A stretch of 54,750 nt of DNA from Sphingomonadaceae bacterium (GCA_021741065.1 JAIOYN010000002.1:1-54750); one strand, 5' to 3'; shown: positions 7,810 to 17,226, counted from the stretch's first letter. Notes: a model not told the origin generated them from the letters alone. Translations and numbers: made by a program.

Positions 7810-8729
7810 CTTTGCACCCCCAACTCCAGACTATGATTGATAGCATGGTCGGAGCGCCACCAATGGATTCTTATGAACCCGAAATGCTGCGCACGATCTA
7901 TGAGGATATGTCGGCCAAAGCCCGGCCGCCTTATGTTGCCTATGTTGAAGACAGGATGATACCCGGCCCACGCGGCGAAATTCGGGTGCGCATCTACCGT
8001 CCGGATCTAGCGCCCAGCCACCCTGTTATTGCTTATTTCCACGGTAGCGCATTTGTAATCTGCAGCGTCAACACCCACGATGTACTGTGCCGCTATTTGT
8101 GCTTGCGGGCGAATGCCGTGGTAGTGTCCGTGGACTATGGTCTTGGCCCGGAAGACAAGTTTCCAGCCGGGCCAGATGACAGCCTCGCTGCGGCACGCTG
8201 GGTCGCGGCAAATGCTTCAGCCTTTGGCGGCGATCCGACGCAGCTTATCATGGCTGGCGACAGTGCGGGAGCGACGATGGCAACCGTTACCTCGATGCGC
8301 ATTCGCGATGAAGGTGGGCCAAAGGTCAAGGCGCAACTCCTAATCTATCCCGTCACCGACTATCCCGATAATGCACCCCCCTCCTATTTTGAGCGTTCCC
8401 AGGGTTGCGGGATGCTGACAGCAGAGGCAATGCGTTGGGGCTGGTCGCATTATCTTAAGGACCCTGCCGATGGAGCTCACCCTCATGCCTCGCCGAATCG
8501 TGCGACCGATCTGGGTAGCTTACCTCCTGCCTATGTCATCACCGCAGAGTATGACATTCTGCGCGATGAAGGCGAAGTCTATGCGAGACAACTGAAGGAA
8601 GCGGGAGTAGATACGACGCTCATCAGATACAGCGACATGAACCACGGCTTCATGGGAATGGTCGGCAGTCTTGATCGTGCTGATGAAGCTTTGGCTGCGG
8701 CTTGCGATTGGCTGGCCACTCGTCTTTAA
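7806..8729 (+). CDS. Alpha/beta hydrolase of the hormone-sensitive-lipase family
   Basis: A 307-residue esterase-type hydrolase, likely cytoplasmic, that would cleave an ester, or a lactone formed by a Baeyer-Villiger step. The nucleophile motif GDSAG (Ser153) and the other triad members Asp250 (AEYDILRDEG) and His280 (DMNHGFMG) are present. The oxyanion motif, normally HGGG, reads HGSA (79-82). It is the last gene of the 6.1-8.7 kb operon and overlaps the SDR by 4 bases. The substrate is unknown. Confidence 0.88.
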   Translation: MTLHPQLQTMIDSMVGAPPMDSYEPEMLRTIYEDMSAKARPPYVAYVEDRMIPGPRGEIRVRIYRPDLAPSHPVIAYFHGSAFVICSVNTHDVLCRYLCLRANAVVVSVDYGLGPEDKFPAGPDDSLAAARWVAANASAFGGDPTQLIMAGDSAGATMATVTSMRIRDEGGPKVKAQLLIYPVTDYPDNAPPSYFERSQGCGMLTAEAMRWGWSHYLKDPADGAHPHASPNRATDLGSLPPAYVITAEYDILRDEGEVYARQLKEAGVDTTLIRYSDMNHGFMGMVGSLDRADEALAAACDWLATRL

Positions 8730-8757
8730 CCCAGAGTGATGCGCGACTGTTGCCGCA

Positions 8758-8775
8758 GGCGGCTTGTGAGCCGCC
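8758..8775 (+). other. Hairpin in the gap between convergent genes
   Basis: A perfect stem GGCGGCT / AGCCGCC with loop TGTG lies 29 bases after the hydrolase stop. It may end the operon, but no T-run follows, so it is not a convincing intrinsic terminator. Confidence 0.35.
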
Positions 8776-8908
8776 AAAACATGATCGCCAAGGGTCTTGA
8801 TATGACCAATGCCGCTATTGGATCGCGTATTGGCGACCTGCGCAGGGGAACAGCTAAATCGATTTCCGTTCTCCAAAATGCGCGCGGTTCGACACCATGT
8901 GGCCAGTG

Positions 8909-10135
8909 TCAACGACCCTCCATCTGCGACCGCGCGCTTAGGCCAAAAGCCACTGCGGCCGATCCCAAGAGCAGCGAGACATTCGCCAGCAAAGCAATGT
9001 CGTAAGATCCGAATTGATCGTGCAGATGCCCCATCAACAATGGCCCTAAGCCAAAGCCGAATGAGAAGAGGCTGTAAGTCCAGCCATAGATCGCGCCGAA
9101 CGCCCGTTGGCCAAACAGCCGAGAAGTGAGATAAGCAAGCAGATCAAGCTCTGCGCCCAACAATAATCCTATCAAGATGACGCCCGGCAATCCAAATCGC
9201 AAGCCCCCGAGCCAGATGAGCGCGATACCCAACGTCCCCAGACAGATCACCAAAACTGTTACAAGTCCAACCGGAAACCGGTCAAGGCTGAACCCGGTAA
9301 GCAACCGGCTGAACGTGCTCGAAATGCCGATCAGAGACGCAAGACCCGCCGCCGTTGCTGCGCTTGCTCCATAGTCTTGAAACAAGGGGTTCAAATGGAC
9401 GACCATACCGCCGATACCGAGCGCCATACTGAACGCTAGGACTGAAACCATTGCGAAAGCTCGCGTGTTGCAGGCTTCGCGAAATGTCATTCCGGTCTTG
9501 GGTGTTCCACTAATGTTGGCTAGTTCATCACGTTTCTCAGAAGGCCGAAATCCAAACCAAACAATTGGTGCAGCCAGCATTGCCGCCGCTGCCACGGCCC
9601 AATAACCGGCCTGCCAGCCGTAGTTTGCGATGACGGCTGTGACCACGTTCGGGACCCAGAATCCAGAGAGGCCTGCGCCGGTCAAAGCGATACCGAGCGC
9701 CAATCCTCGTTGCTTGTCAAAACCCGCAGCTATTGGCCGGAGTAAAACAATAGGAGTGGATCCCACACCACACAATGCGATCATGAAGTAGAAAATCCAA
9801 AGCCCAGGAAGTGTCTGGACAGTGAGCGACATGACTACCACCATTGCAGCATAGCTCACCAAACTGATCGAGCCGACGGCTGCCGCTCCAAATCGGTCGC
9901 CAAGCCGGCCGACAACAGGGCCAAACAGAAAGACGCCAAGCGTCAATATCGTTGAAGCAAGCGAAACGTCACCTCGGCTCCAGCCGAAGGCAGAATTGAG
10001 TGGAACCATAAACGAACCCAAGCCATAAACCATTGTTGCGTTCATGCTGGCAGTAAGGCCCAACGCGGCGCAAAGTAGTAAGAGCTTGCGCCCCTCAAAC
10101 TCGCTGCGAACAATGGTGCCAGCTGTCTCACTCAT
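8909..10135 (-). CDS. MFS transporter (monocarboxylate/oxalate-antiporter-like)
   Basis: A 408-residue carrier with about twelve hydrophobic segments and a loop after helix 6 (about 195-220). The GRLGDRFGAAAVG segment after helix 2 is the major-facilitator signature between helices 2 and 3. Overall pattern is of the monocarboxylate/OxlT branch, members of which move small carboxylates. It is transcribed away from the GST gene; the 350-base gap between them holds operator A2. It could import the substrate or export an acid intermediate. Confidence 0.85.
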   Translation of the reverse strand: MSETAGTIVRSEFEGRKLLLLCAALGLTASMNATMVYGLGSFMVPLNSAFGWSRGDVSLASTILTLGVFLFGPVVGRLGDRFGAAAVGSISLVSYAAMVVVMSLTVQTLPGLWIFYFMIALCGVGSTPIVLLRPIAAGFDKQRGLALGIALTGAGLSGFWVPNVVTAVIANYGWQAGYWAVAAAAMLAAPIVWFGFRPSEKRDELANISGTPKTGMTFREACNTRAFAMVSVLAFSMALGIGGMVVHLNPLFQDYGASAATAAGLASLIGISSTFSRLLTGFSLDRFPVGLVTVLVICLGTLGIALIWLGGLRFGLPGVILIGLLLGAELDLLAYLTSRLFGQRAFGAIYGWTYSLFSFGFGLGPLLMGHLHDQFGSYDIALLANVSLLLGSAAVAFGLSARSQMEGR

Positions 10136-10305
10136 CGTTTAGTTTCCCAGTCGAAGTCGATCCCGTCATCCTGCGCCACGACGCCCGAATGCACTTTTAT
10201 TTCTGAGCCTGGCTCCACCCGAAATACCAAGACCCAAATCACGGCTCATCGTTAGCGCTCCCAAATATGAAATAATCTCAAGTTTGCACTCGACAAACAG
10301 AATAA

Positions 10306-10321
10306 TCAACATATATGTTGA
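10306..10321. promoter_or_regulatory. Palindromic operator A2 between the MFS and GST genes
   Basis: TCAACATATATGTTGA is a perfect 16-base palindrome with the same TCAAC/GTTGA arms and six-base centre as A1. It lies in the divergent intergenic region 10136-10487, so it may control both genes. The rest of that gap shows only a short unassigned open stretch. Confidence 0.7.
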
Positions 10322-10487
10322 ATTAAGGATCGGATCACATTTTTCTGTCGCTAGACCGGAAGTTGAGGATGGTTACACGCATGGGTAGAGAAGACAGCTG
10401 TCGCCGCCATAACCGGCGCACCTGCCGCCATCGATTTTCTGGTCGACCATTCCGGCTGGACTTTTGATGAATTGAAGGAGAAACCCT

Positions 10488-11153
10488 ATGATATTGATCA
10501 GTGCAACCCCCAGCCCCTTCGCTCGCAAAGTGCGCATCTCAATGATCGAAAAGGGGATACCCTTCACGGTTCAGAATGAAGTGCCCTGGCACGCCGACAC
10601 CAAGACACGGCTCTATAATCCGCTTGAGCAACTACCCATATTGATCCGCGATGACGGCGATCCGGTGTTTGAATCGACCTATCTGATGGACTGGCTTGAG
10701 CATCAATATCCTGAGCCCTCCATGCTCCCAGCCGACCGCACGCTCGCGATGGAGGCGAAGCTGGTCCACACCATTGCCGAGGGCGTGGCCGACGCGACGG
10801 TATTGCTCTTCTGGGAAATGCAGCGTGAACATATCAGCGCTGAATGGGCCAGTCGCCAGTTGCGCAAAGTGAAAGGCGGCTTGACCGATCTTGATCGCCG
10901 TGTGGGAGACCAGGAGTTCGTTGTTGGCGATCGGTTCGGGCTGGCGGACATCGCGGTGATTGCGCTGCTGGGCATGCAGGATACCGTGATCGAGTCACAA
11001 TTGATCCCAGCTTGGCAGAACTATGCGCCTGATATGGATGCGTGGAATGTGCTGTATCCGAATTTGAAACGGTTTGAAGCACACCACCGCGACCGCCCCT
11101 CGGTCAAGGATACCGCGCCGTTCATGTTTGATCTGGCGGAAAAAATTGTTTGA
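10488..11153 (+). CDS. Glutathione S-transferase family protein
   Basis: A 221-residue two-domain GST. The N-terminal thioredoxin-like domain begins ILISATPSPFARKVRISM, with the Ser-Pro active-site region (SPFARKVR). The glutathione-binding segment is near DPVFEST (about 63-69). The helical C-terminal domain contains VGDRFGLADIAVIALL, the usual N-capping box. Such enzymes add glutathione to electrophiles or isomerise ring-cleavage products. It stands alone on the plus strand and its stop is 5 bases from the end of the converging cyclase gene. Confidence 0.88.
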   Translation: MILISATPSPFARKVRISMIEKGIPFTVQNEVPWHADTKTRLYNPLEQLPILIRDDGDPVFESTYLMDWLEHQYPEPSMLPADRTLAMEAKLVHTIAEGVADATVLLFWEMQREHISAEWASRQLRKVKGGLTDLDRRVGDQEFVVGDRFGLADIAVIALLGMQDTVIESQLIPAWQNYAPDMDAWNVLYPNLKRFEAHHRDRPSVKDTAPFMFDLAEKIV

Positions 11154-11158
11154 GGGGA

Positions 11159-11935
11159 CTACTCCTCAAATATTGCCACGGCGCGTGTCCACCCTGCGGA
11201 CGCCGCCCGTATCTTCATTGGAAAGCAGGCAATTGTAAAACCCGTCGCTGGGAGCACCTCGAGATTGTGGAGCTTCTCCAGATGGCAATATCCGATATCC
11301 CGCCCAGCCTTATGGCCTTCCCATATGAGCCCGGCATTACCCGTCGCTTCATAGGCTTCACGTGTATGGACGAAGGGTGCGTCCCAGCTCCAGCCATCGG
11401 TGCCGGTCAGCCGCACACCGCGTTCAAGCAGGTATATCGTCGCTTCATAGCCCATGCCGCAGCCCGCGGTCACATAGTCGTCCTGCCCATAGCGCTTGCC
11501 TGCCGCCGTATTGACCACGACGATTTCGAGCGGCGACAGCGTGTGGCCGATGCGCGCGAGCTCGGCCTCGACATCGGCAGCGGACACGACATAGCCATCG
11601 GGCAGCGCTGTGAAATCAAGCTTCACGCCGGGCTGAAAACACCAATCAAGCGGGACTTCATCAATCGTGATTGCGCGCTCGCCCTTATTCATCGTTGACG
11701 CGAAGTGATAGGGCGCGTCGAGGTGCGTGCCATTGTGCGTGATCAGCTCGACCTTCTCAATCGCCCAGGCCTCGCCATCGGGCAGGTCTTCAGGCTTGAG
11801 GCCGGGGAAGAAGTTGATCAGTGACGGGATAGAGGTGTTGTGATCAATATACTCGATCTTGGGCTGATAGGGTGGTGGATCGGAGATCACGTCATTTTCG
11901 AGATAGATGGAAAGATCAACAATCGTCCGTGCCAT
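11159..11935 (-). CDS. Cyclase-family (KynB/isatin-hydrolase-like) hydrolase
   Basis: A 258-residue metal-dependent hydrolase of the cyclase family. Members open amide or ester bonds, as in kynurenine formamidase and isatin hydrolase. The family motif HNGTHLDAPYH (67-77) supplies metal ligands His67, His71 and Asp73. Further conserved parts are TAAGKRYGQDDYV and GTDGWSWDAPF. It is the last gene of the eight-gene operon headed by the first Baeyer-Villiger monooxygenase, 3 bases behind the BKACE gene. A role in opening a lactone or cyclic intermediate is inferred. Confidence 0.85.
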   Translation of the reverse strand: MARTIVDLSIYLENDVISDPPPYQPKIEYIDHNTSIPSLINFFPGLKPEDLPDGEAWAIEKVELITHNGTHLDAPYHFASTMNKGERAITIDEVPLDWCFQPGVKLDFTALPDGYVVSAADVEAELARIGHTLSPLEIVVVNTAAGKRYGQDDYVTAGCGMGYEATIYLLERGVRLTGTDGWSWDAPFVHTREAYEATGNAGLIWEGHKAGRDIGYCHLEKLHNLEVLPATGFTIACFPMKIRAASAGWTRAVAIFEE

Positions 11936-11938
11936 AAC

Positions 11939-12865
11939 CTAAAACTCCACCCTGTCGCCGCCCTTGAGGTTCAACATAGCGCGGGCCTCTGCGGGGTTTG
12001 CGGGCTCATGGCCCATTTCGCGGATGATCCGTACGATCTTCTCAACCTGCTGCGCATTGGAGACAGCAAGCTGCCCGCGTTCGATGAACAGGCTGTCTTC
12101 TAGCCCGACGCGGACATGCCCACCCATCAGGGCGGCTTGCGTCAAGAACGGCATCTGATGTTTCCCCGCCGCGAGCACCGACCATTGGAAGCTATCCTTG
12201 CCAAACAGGCGGTCTGCAGTCGATTTCATGAACATCAGATTTTCAAGATCGGGGCCAATGCCGCCCAATATGCCGAAGATCATCTGGATAAAGAACGGCG
12301 GCTTGACCGCGCCAGAGTCAACGAAATAGGCAAGATTGTAAAGATGCCCGACATCATAGCATTCATGCTCAAACCGTGTGCCGGCCTCGCCCATTGTCTC
12401 TAAGATCGTGGCTATATCGCGGAATGTGTTGCGGAAGATGAAGTCGTCTGACCCAAGGATATAGTCCTTCTCCCACTCGTGCTTCCAGCTGCTGATCCGC
12501 TTGGCGGCGGGGAACATGGCGAAGTTAATCGTGCCCATGTTAAGCGAACACATTTCGGGCTTGAACCGCACGGCGGCTCGCAACCGCTCGACCAGCGGCA
12601 TCGTCGCCGAGCCCCCGGTCGTGATGTTGACGATGGCATCTGTGCGTTGTTTAATGACGGGAAGGAACTGGTTGTAAACCTCCGGATCACCGGTAGGCTT
12701 GCCGTCTTCGGGCATCCGCGCATGGAGATGGAGAATCGCAGCCCCTGCCTCAGCCGCCGAAATGCTCTGTTCTGCAATTTCGGCGGGTGTGCAGGGCAGC
12801 GCGGAGGACATGGTCGGCGTATGCGCACCGCCCGTCACGGCGCAGGTGATGATGATCTTGCTCAT
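11939..12865 (-). CDS. 3-keto acid cleavage enzyme (BKACE, DUF849 family)
   Basis: A 308-residue TIM-barrel enzyme. The family condenses a beta-keto acid with acetyl-CoA, giving acetoacetate and a new acyl-CoA. Zinc ligands are visible as HLHAR (His46, His48) and the Glu of VRVGLEDS (Glu256). Position 14, Glu in the lysine-pathway enzyme Kce, reads Ala here (TGGAHTP), so its substrate is probably not 3-keto-5-aminohexanoate. It overlaps the SnoaL-like gene by 4 bases. It could process a beta-keto acid made from ring cleavage. Confidence 0.87.
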   Translation of the reverse strand: MSKIIITCAVTGGAHTPTMSSALPCTPAEIAEQSISAAEAGAAILHLHARMPEDGKPTGDPEVYNQFLPVIKQRTDAIVNITTGGSATMPLVERLRAAVRFKPEMCSLNMGTINFAMFPAAKRISSWKHEWEKDYILGSDDFIFRNTFRDIATILETMGEAGTRFEHECYDVGHLYNLAYFVDSGAVKPPFFIQMIFGILGGIGPDLENLMFMKSTADRLFGKDSFQWSVLAAGKHQMPFLTQAALMGGHVRVGLEDSLFIERGQLAVSNAQQVEKIVRIIREMGHEPANPAEARAMLNLKGGDRVEF

Positions 12866-13662
12866 TTGGGTCCCATCAAAGAACGGTGAAGGCCCAGCCG
12901 GTCGGCAGTCACCTGAACGCGGGCGACTTTGCCACCCGCAACGTCGAATATCCCTGAGAGGTGGAGGGTGACGATCTGGCCCGTTCGTGCTGGGTCAATA
13001 TCCTCAAAGCCACCAGTGTAGGTTCCGGTGCAGCTGAGGTGGAACGCGCCGCGCTGTCCGGCCGAGAAAAGCTGATTGATCGTAACGGCATCAATCATCA
13101 GGAGCTCGACAAAGCGCGGTCCCTCGGCGCTAATTTCATCAATGCGTGATGTGTCGGTCCAGCTGTCAGGAGTAACGAGCCATTCACGAGCCAGCGCCTC
13201 AACCGCCGTGTCGGGTGCCTCACATGGCGCATCCCAAGGGGCGGGGTGCGGCGACTTCACGACATCGCAGGTTGCGTCAGCCAATTGCCGTTTGCGTGCG
13301 TAATAATCCTCTTCTGCCCAGCCCTTACACAGGCGACCATTCTTGATGCAGAAAAGGGTGACCCCTCCCCATGTTGACAGGCGACCACCATGTCGGTGAG
13401 ACGCACCATGTTCGGTAAAGCGCATCGCAACCGCATCCGGGCCGATAACCGTATCATGGACAGTGACGCACAGGCCGGGAAATTGCTCCAGTTGCGCAGC
13501 AGTTGCAGGAAGGTATTTGTCATCCCGCCCGGCCAGCAGAAACCCGCCGATGCTCAGTGCATAATCGGGTTCCATAATCGTCTCGACTGTCGCAACATTG
13601 TGGCAAGTGAGAAAATCGACTGCAAAGCCGCGCAGCAATTGGGCCGATGCACCGATACTCAT
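12862..13662 (-). CDS. Tandem SnoaL-like (NTF2-fold) protein
   Basis: A 266-residue product with two NTF2-like halves. The first (about 5-130) contains TEHGASHRHGGRLSTWGGVTLF and the second (about 150-262) contains HLSCTGTYTGGF and GKVARVQVTADRLGL. The family includes small hydrolases, isomerases and aldol cyclases, plus proteins with no known activity. The ATG at 13662 overlaps the stop of the upstream ligase (ATGA), deciding this start over the longer frame beginning at 13764. The substrate is unknown, but its place between ligase and BKACE suggests a step on the same intermediate. Confidence 0.7.
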   Translation of the reverse strand: MSIGASAQLLRGFAVDFLTCHNVATVETIMEPDYALSIGGFLLAGRDDKYLPATAAQLEQFPGLCVTVHDTVIGPDAVAMRFTEHGASHRHGGRLSTWGGVTLFCIKNGRLCKGWAEEDYYARKRQLADATCDVVKSPHPAPWDAPCEAPDTAVEALAREWLVTPDSWTDTSRIDEISAEGPRFVELLMIDAVTINQLFSAGQRGAFHLSCTGTYTGGFEDIDPARTGQIVTLHLSGIFDVAGGKVARVQVTADRLGLHRSLMGPK

Positions 13663-15185
13663 ACGTTGTCTTTCAGCCAAAAAGGGTTGCGCATTTCTTT
13701 CTTCAGGATCTTCCCCGCGCCGTTCACTGGCAATGCGGCCACAAAAGCCACCGACGTCGGGCATTTGTAATGCGCCAACCGGTCACGCGTGAATTGGATC
13801 AGTTCGGCCTCGCTAAGCCGCGCACCCTCGCGTGCAACGACGAATGCCTTGGGCGTTTCGCCCCAGCGTTGATGCGCGACACCAATCACCGCGACCTGCG
13901 CGACACCGGGATGTTCAAACAGGGCATTTTCAATTTCGGTGGGATAGATATTCTCGCCGCCAGACACGATCATATCCTTAAACCGATCATGGATGTACAC
14001 ATAGCCATCGGCATCCTGATACGCCGCGTCCCCGGTACAGAGCCAGCCATCGGACGTGATCGTCTTCGCGGTTTCTTCGGGTTTGTTCCAATATCCAAGC
14101 ATGTTGACCGCAGAACGGATACGGATTTCGCCTACATCTCCTGTTGAAACTGCTTCGCCCGTTTCCGGATTGATGAGCGCAAGTTCCGCCCAAGGCATTG
14201 GCAAGCCGCATGAGCGCAGACGGTGCGCGCGTGGTCCACCGGGATCATGATCCTCCGGCACCAGCGTGATCACCGTGCCGGCTGTTTCGGTCATTCCGTA
14301 ACAATGGATAAAGCCACAGCGGAACATTTCCATGGCCCGCTTGAGGACCGCTTCCCCTATCGGCGCGCCGCCATAGAGCATACATTTCAGGCTCGACATG
14401 TTCATTTCCGCGACGCCGGGAACCTCCATCAGCATCTGGATAACAGTGGGAACAAAAAAGCCGTGGGTGACGCGGTGTTGGCGGATCGCTTCGACAATGT
14501 CGACCGGGATGACTTGCTGCATCAAAACCGTGTGTCCGCCCCGACCGAATGCCGACAGTCCATAGCCAATGCCGCCAATATGGAAGAGCGGCATCGCGAC
14601 CAGATTGACGCCATCCGCGGGGAAATCCCACAACTCGCCTGCCATGCGGTTCATGTAAGAAAGGTTGCGATGGCTTAGTACTGCACCCTTCGGACGGCCT
14701 GTTGTGCCTGATGTATAGAGCATCAGCGCGGGTGTGTCGGGTGTAATGGGTTGCTCTGGAGCCTCTGCCGATGCCGCTTCACGCCACGCGGGATAGTCCG
14801 CATGCAAATCCATCGTCTCAATCGGCATCTCAGCCTCAGCGAGCAAGTCGCGAAAATCACCCTCGATGATCAACAGGCTTGGTTCCGCATCGGCCAGTAT
14901 GTCCGCCACTTCGCGGGGCGCGAGCCGCCAGTTCACGGGCAGCAGGATCGCGCCGATAATACCGCAGCCAAAGAGCAATTCATATTGGGCCGGTGAATTG
15001 CGCGCGAGGATGGCGACACGGTCCCCAGCTTTTACGCCCTGTTGGGCCAAAGCTTGGGCGACACGGCGGCACCTTTGGTACATATCACCATAATTGAGCG
15101 TCTCCGTTTCGAACGAAAGGCATGGCGCGCCAGGTGTTTGTGTCGCGTGGTTTCGGACCAAATTGAGGATGCTGTCGCCCATCAT
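13659..15185 (-). CDS. Long/medium-chain acyl-CoA ligase (AMP-forming)
   Basis: A 508-residue ANL-superfamily ligase that activates a carboxylic acid with ATP and CoA. Motifs in order: YTSGTTGRPKGAVLSH (P-loop), CYGMTETAG, then TGDAAY and DRFKDMIVSGGENIYP, and a C-terminal lysine in VNGAGKILKKE. The ATG pair at 15185/15182 follows GAAGAG and starts 1 base after the preceding dehydrogenase stop. Substrate class cannot be told; the operon suggests an acid released by oxidation of a cyclic ketone. Confidence 0.9.
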   Translation of the reverse strand: MMGDSILNLVRNHATQTPGAPCLSFETETLNYGDMYQRCRRVAQALAQQGVKAGDRVAILARNSPAQYELLFGCGIIGAILLPVNWRLAPREVADILADAEPSLLIIEGDFRDLLAEAEMPIETMDLHADYPAWREAASAEAPEQPITPDTPALMLYTSGTTGRPKGAVLSHRNLSYMNRMAGELWDFPADGVNLVAMPLFHIGGIGYGLSAFGRGGHTVLMQQVIPVDIVEAIRQHRVTHGFFVPTVIQMLMEVPGVAEMNMSSLKCMLYGGAPIGEAVLKRAMEMFRCGFIHCYGMTETAGTVITLVPEDHDPGGPRAHRLRSCGLPMPWAELALINPETGEAVSTGDVGEIRIRSAVNMLGYWNKPEETAKTITSDGWLCTGDAAYQDADGYVYIHDRFKDMIVSGGENIYPTEIENALFEHPGVAQVAVIGVAHQRWGETPKAFVVAREGARLSEAELIQFTRDRLAHYKCPTSVAFVAALPVNGAGKILKKEMRNPFWLKDNV

Positions 15186-15186
15186 A

Positions 15187-16365
15187 TCAATAGCTCTTCG
15201 GTAATCCAAGGCTATGCGTCGAGACGTAGTTGAGGATCATCTCGCGGCTCACCGGCGCGGTGCGGTGCAGGCGCGCGATGAACCATAGATCAGACAGACC
15301 ATACTCGTTCGAAAGCCCGTTGCCGCCGTGGACTTGGATCGCCTGATCCAGCGCCTTCAAGGAGGATTCCGCTGCTGCGAACTTGGCCATGTTGGCGGTC
15401 TCGGCGGCATCTTCCCCACCATCGCAGAGTTGCGCGGCGCGCGCATTGAGCAAGCGGGCGGCTTGCACGTTGATATAGGCCTCGGCCAGCGGGTGGGCCA
15501 CGCCCTGATGCGCGCCGATCGGCGTGTTCCACACCGAGCGATCCTTGGCATACTGCGTGGCCTGCGTGATGGCGAAGCGCGAGATACCATTGTTGATCGC
15601 AGCGGCCGCGATACGTTCAGGATTAAGGCCCGAGAACACTTGCTTCAGACCCGCCCCCGGCTCACCGATCAGCGCTTCGTCGGGCACTTCGACATTGTCG
15701 TAGAACACGGAAAACTGCTTTTCGGAGGTGCGCAGGGCAGAATCGATCTGGGTCATGGAAATGCCCGGCGTGTTGGTCGGCACCACGAACAGCGACAGGC
15801 CCTGCCGCGAGCCATCGGTCACCGGCACGCCGTCACGCGCCACGACCATGACCGCGTCCGACTGGTCGATGTCCGAGGTCCAGTACTTCGCACCGTTAAT
15901 CACCCAGCCATTGCCTTTGCGCACCGCGTGGGTGGTGACCTTGTGGGTGTTCGATCCGGCGTTCGGCTCAGTGATGCCGAAGCACATCTTGCGCTTACCG
16001 CTGGCGATGCCAGGCAGCCATTCCTGCTTCATCGCCTCGCTGCCGCAAGCTGCAATGATAGGTGCGGTGATCGAGGAGATGACCATTGAGAGGATCGGGC
16101 AGCCGTGCGCTGCGGTTTCCTCGATGCAGATGTTGAGTTCGGCCAGACCGCCGCCACCGCCGCCGTAGGCCTCAGACACGTGCACACCCAGAAACCCAGC
16201 TTCGCCCAGCGCTGACCACAGAGCGGTCGGCTGCTCGCCCTTGTTGACGACATCCTGAAAATACTTCCGGCCAAACTTACCGACAAGCTTGCTGACCGCA
16301 TCGCGCAAATCACGATGGTGTTCAGAAGTGTCGCAGAGCGAGTTTTGAAAAAGTTCCGACGACAT
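15187..16365 (-). CDS. Acyl-CoA dehydrogenase
   Basis: A 392-residue flavoprotein that introduces the 2,3 double bond in an acyl-CoA and passes electrons to ETF. Recognisable segments are CFGITEPNAGSNTHKV (FAD/substrate contact), IDQSDAVMVVA, and a C-terminal IQVHGGNGLSNEYGLSDL. The region that holds the catalytic Glu in medium-chain enzymes (YEGT) reads APVSRE here, so it belongs to a variant subgroup. ATG 16365 has GGAGAGA upstream and is preferred to 16380. Its neighbours form a beta-oxidation set with ligase, hydratase and HAD. Confidence 0.88.
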   Translation of the reverse strand: MSSELFQNSLCDTSEHHRDLRDAVSKLVGKFGRKYFQDVVNKGEQPTALWSALGEAGFLGVHVSEAYGGGGGGLAELNICIEETAAHGCPILSMVISSITAPIIAACGSEAMKQEWLPGIASGKRKMCFGITEPNAGSNTHKVTTHAVRKGNGWVINGAKYWTSDIDQSDAVMVVARDGVPVTDGSRQGLSLFVVPTNTPGISMTQIDSALRTSEKQFSVFYDNVEVPDEALIGEPGAGLKQVFSGLNPERIAAAAINNGISRFAITQATQYAKDRSVWNTPIGAHQGVAHPLAEAYINVQAARLLNARAAQLCDGGEDAAETANMAKFAAAESSLKALDQAIQVHGGNGLSNEYGLSDLWFIARLHRTAPVSREMILNYVSTHSLGLPKSY

Positions 16366-16380
16366 CAATCTTCTCTCCAT

Positions 16381-17226
16381 TCATTCCGGCCAAGCAAAGA
16401 AGCCTTGGCCGGATTTGACCCCAAGTTTTCCCTTACCGACCATATCGATCAAAATTTGTGGTGCCGCAAACCGGTCACCGTGAGCGGCTTGCAGTGTGCG
16501 CGCTATGTCAAGGCGGACGTCTAGCCCGACAATATCGCTTAACCTGAGTGGCCCGACCGGATGCCGATAAGCAAGCACCGCTGCACGGTCGATATCCTCG
16601 GCACTAGCAACACCGCTTTCAAGCATGCGCATAGCCTCAAGGCCCGCGATCAGATCGAGGCGGCTGGTCGCAAAGCCGGGCACATCGCGCACGGTCAGCG
16701 ATTGCTTGCCAAGCCAGCTGACGAAACCACGCGCGGTTTCGAGCGTCGTTTCGGAGGTCTTCTCGCCTCTGATCAATTCGACCAAGGGAAGCGACCAGAC
16801 AGGGTTGAAAAAGTGCATCCCTAAAAAGGCGGTCGGATCGGGGAGAGCCTCAGCCAGCCGGTCGATCGACATAGCGCTGGTATTGCTGCCGATCATCTTT
16901 GGCCTGCGCGCAGCGATGCGGGACAGGATGTTGAGCTTTAGCTCCAAACGCTCAGGCACAGTCTCGATCGCTACGTCCAAACCCTCGGGAATTTCGTCAA
17001 CATTTCCGATCCGTGTAATGCGCTCGACGAGAGCCTGGCCGCCCGCATCATCAAGCTTGCCGCGCTTGATCGATGACTGGACCGTTTCGGCGACGACCTT
17101 GCTGAATGTTGCGCCACGCGCATCATCGGGCTCCACAACCGTCACTAGGCCGCCAGCCATTGCCGTGACATAAGCAATGCCGACACCCATGGTGCCACCT
17201 CCAATGACTGCGACGTCGCGCGTCAT
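16381..17226 (-). CDS. 3-hydroxyacyl-CoA dehydrogenase, single-domain type
   Basis: A 281-residue NAD-dependent enzyme oxidising 3-hydroxyacyl-CoA to 3-ketoacyl-CoA. The Rossmann motif AVIGGGTMGVGIA starts at about residue 5. The catalytic stretch GMHFFNPVWSLPLVELIRG holds the His-Glu pair, and VRDVPGFATSRL contacts the C-terminal domain. ATG 17226 has GGAAGGG just upstream and overlaps the stop of the preceding crotonase, so it is preferred to the start at 17238. The order hydratase, HAD, ACAD, ligase matches a complete beta-oxidation round. Confidence 0.9.
   Translation of the reverse strand: MTRDVAVIGGGTMGVGIAYVTAMAGGLVTVVEPDDARGATFSKVVAETVQSSIKRGKLDDAGGQALVERITRIGNVDEIPEGLDVAIETVPERLELKLNILSRIAARRPKMIGSNTSAMSIDRLAEALPDPTAFLGMHFFNPVWSLPLVELIRGEKTSETTLETARGFVSWLGKQSLTVRDVPGFATSRLDLIAGLEAMRMLESGVASAEDIDRAAVLAYRHPVGPLRLSDIVGLDVRLDIARTLQAAHGDRFAAPQILIDMVGKGKLGVKSGQGFFAWPE

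Noticed and set aside
10368-10487. Open stretch before the GST gene (contains DFLVDHSGWTFDELKEK)
   Set aside because: It looks protein-like but has no start codon and runs out of frame into the GST gene; no family was recognised, so it was not listed as a gene.
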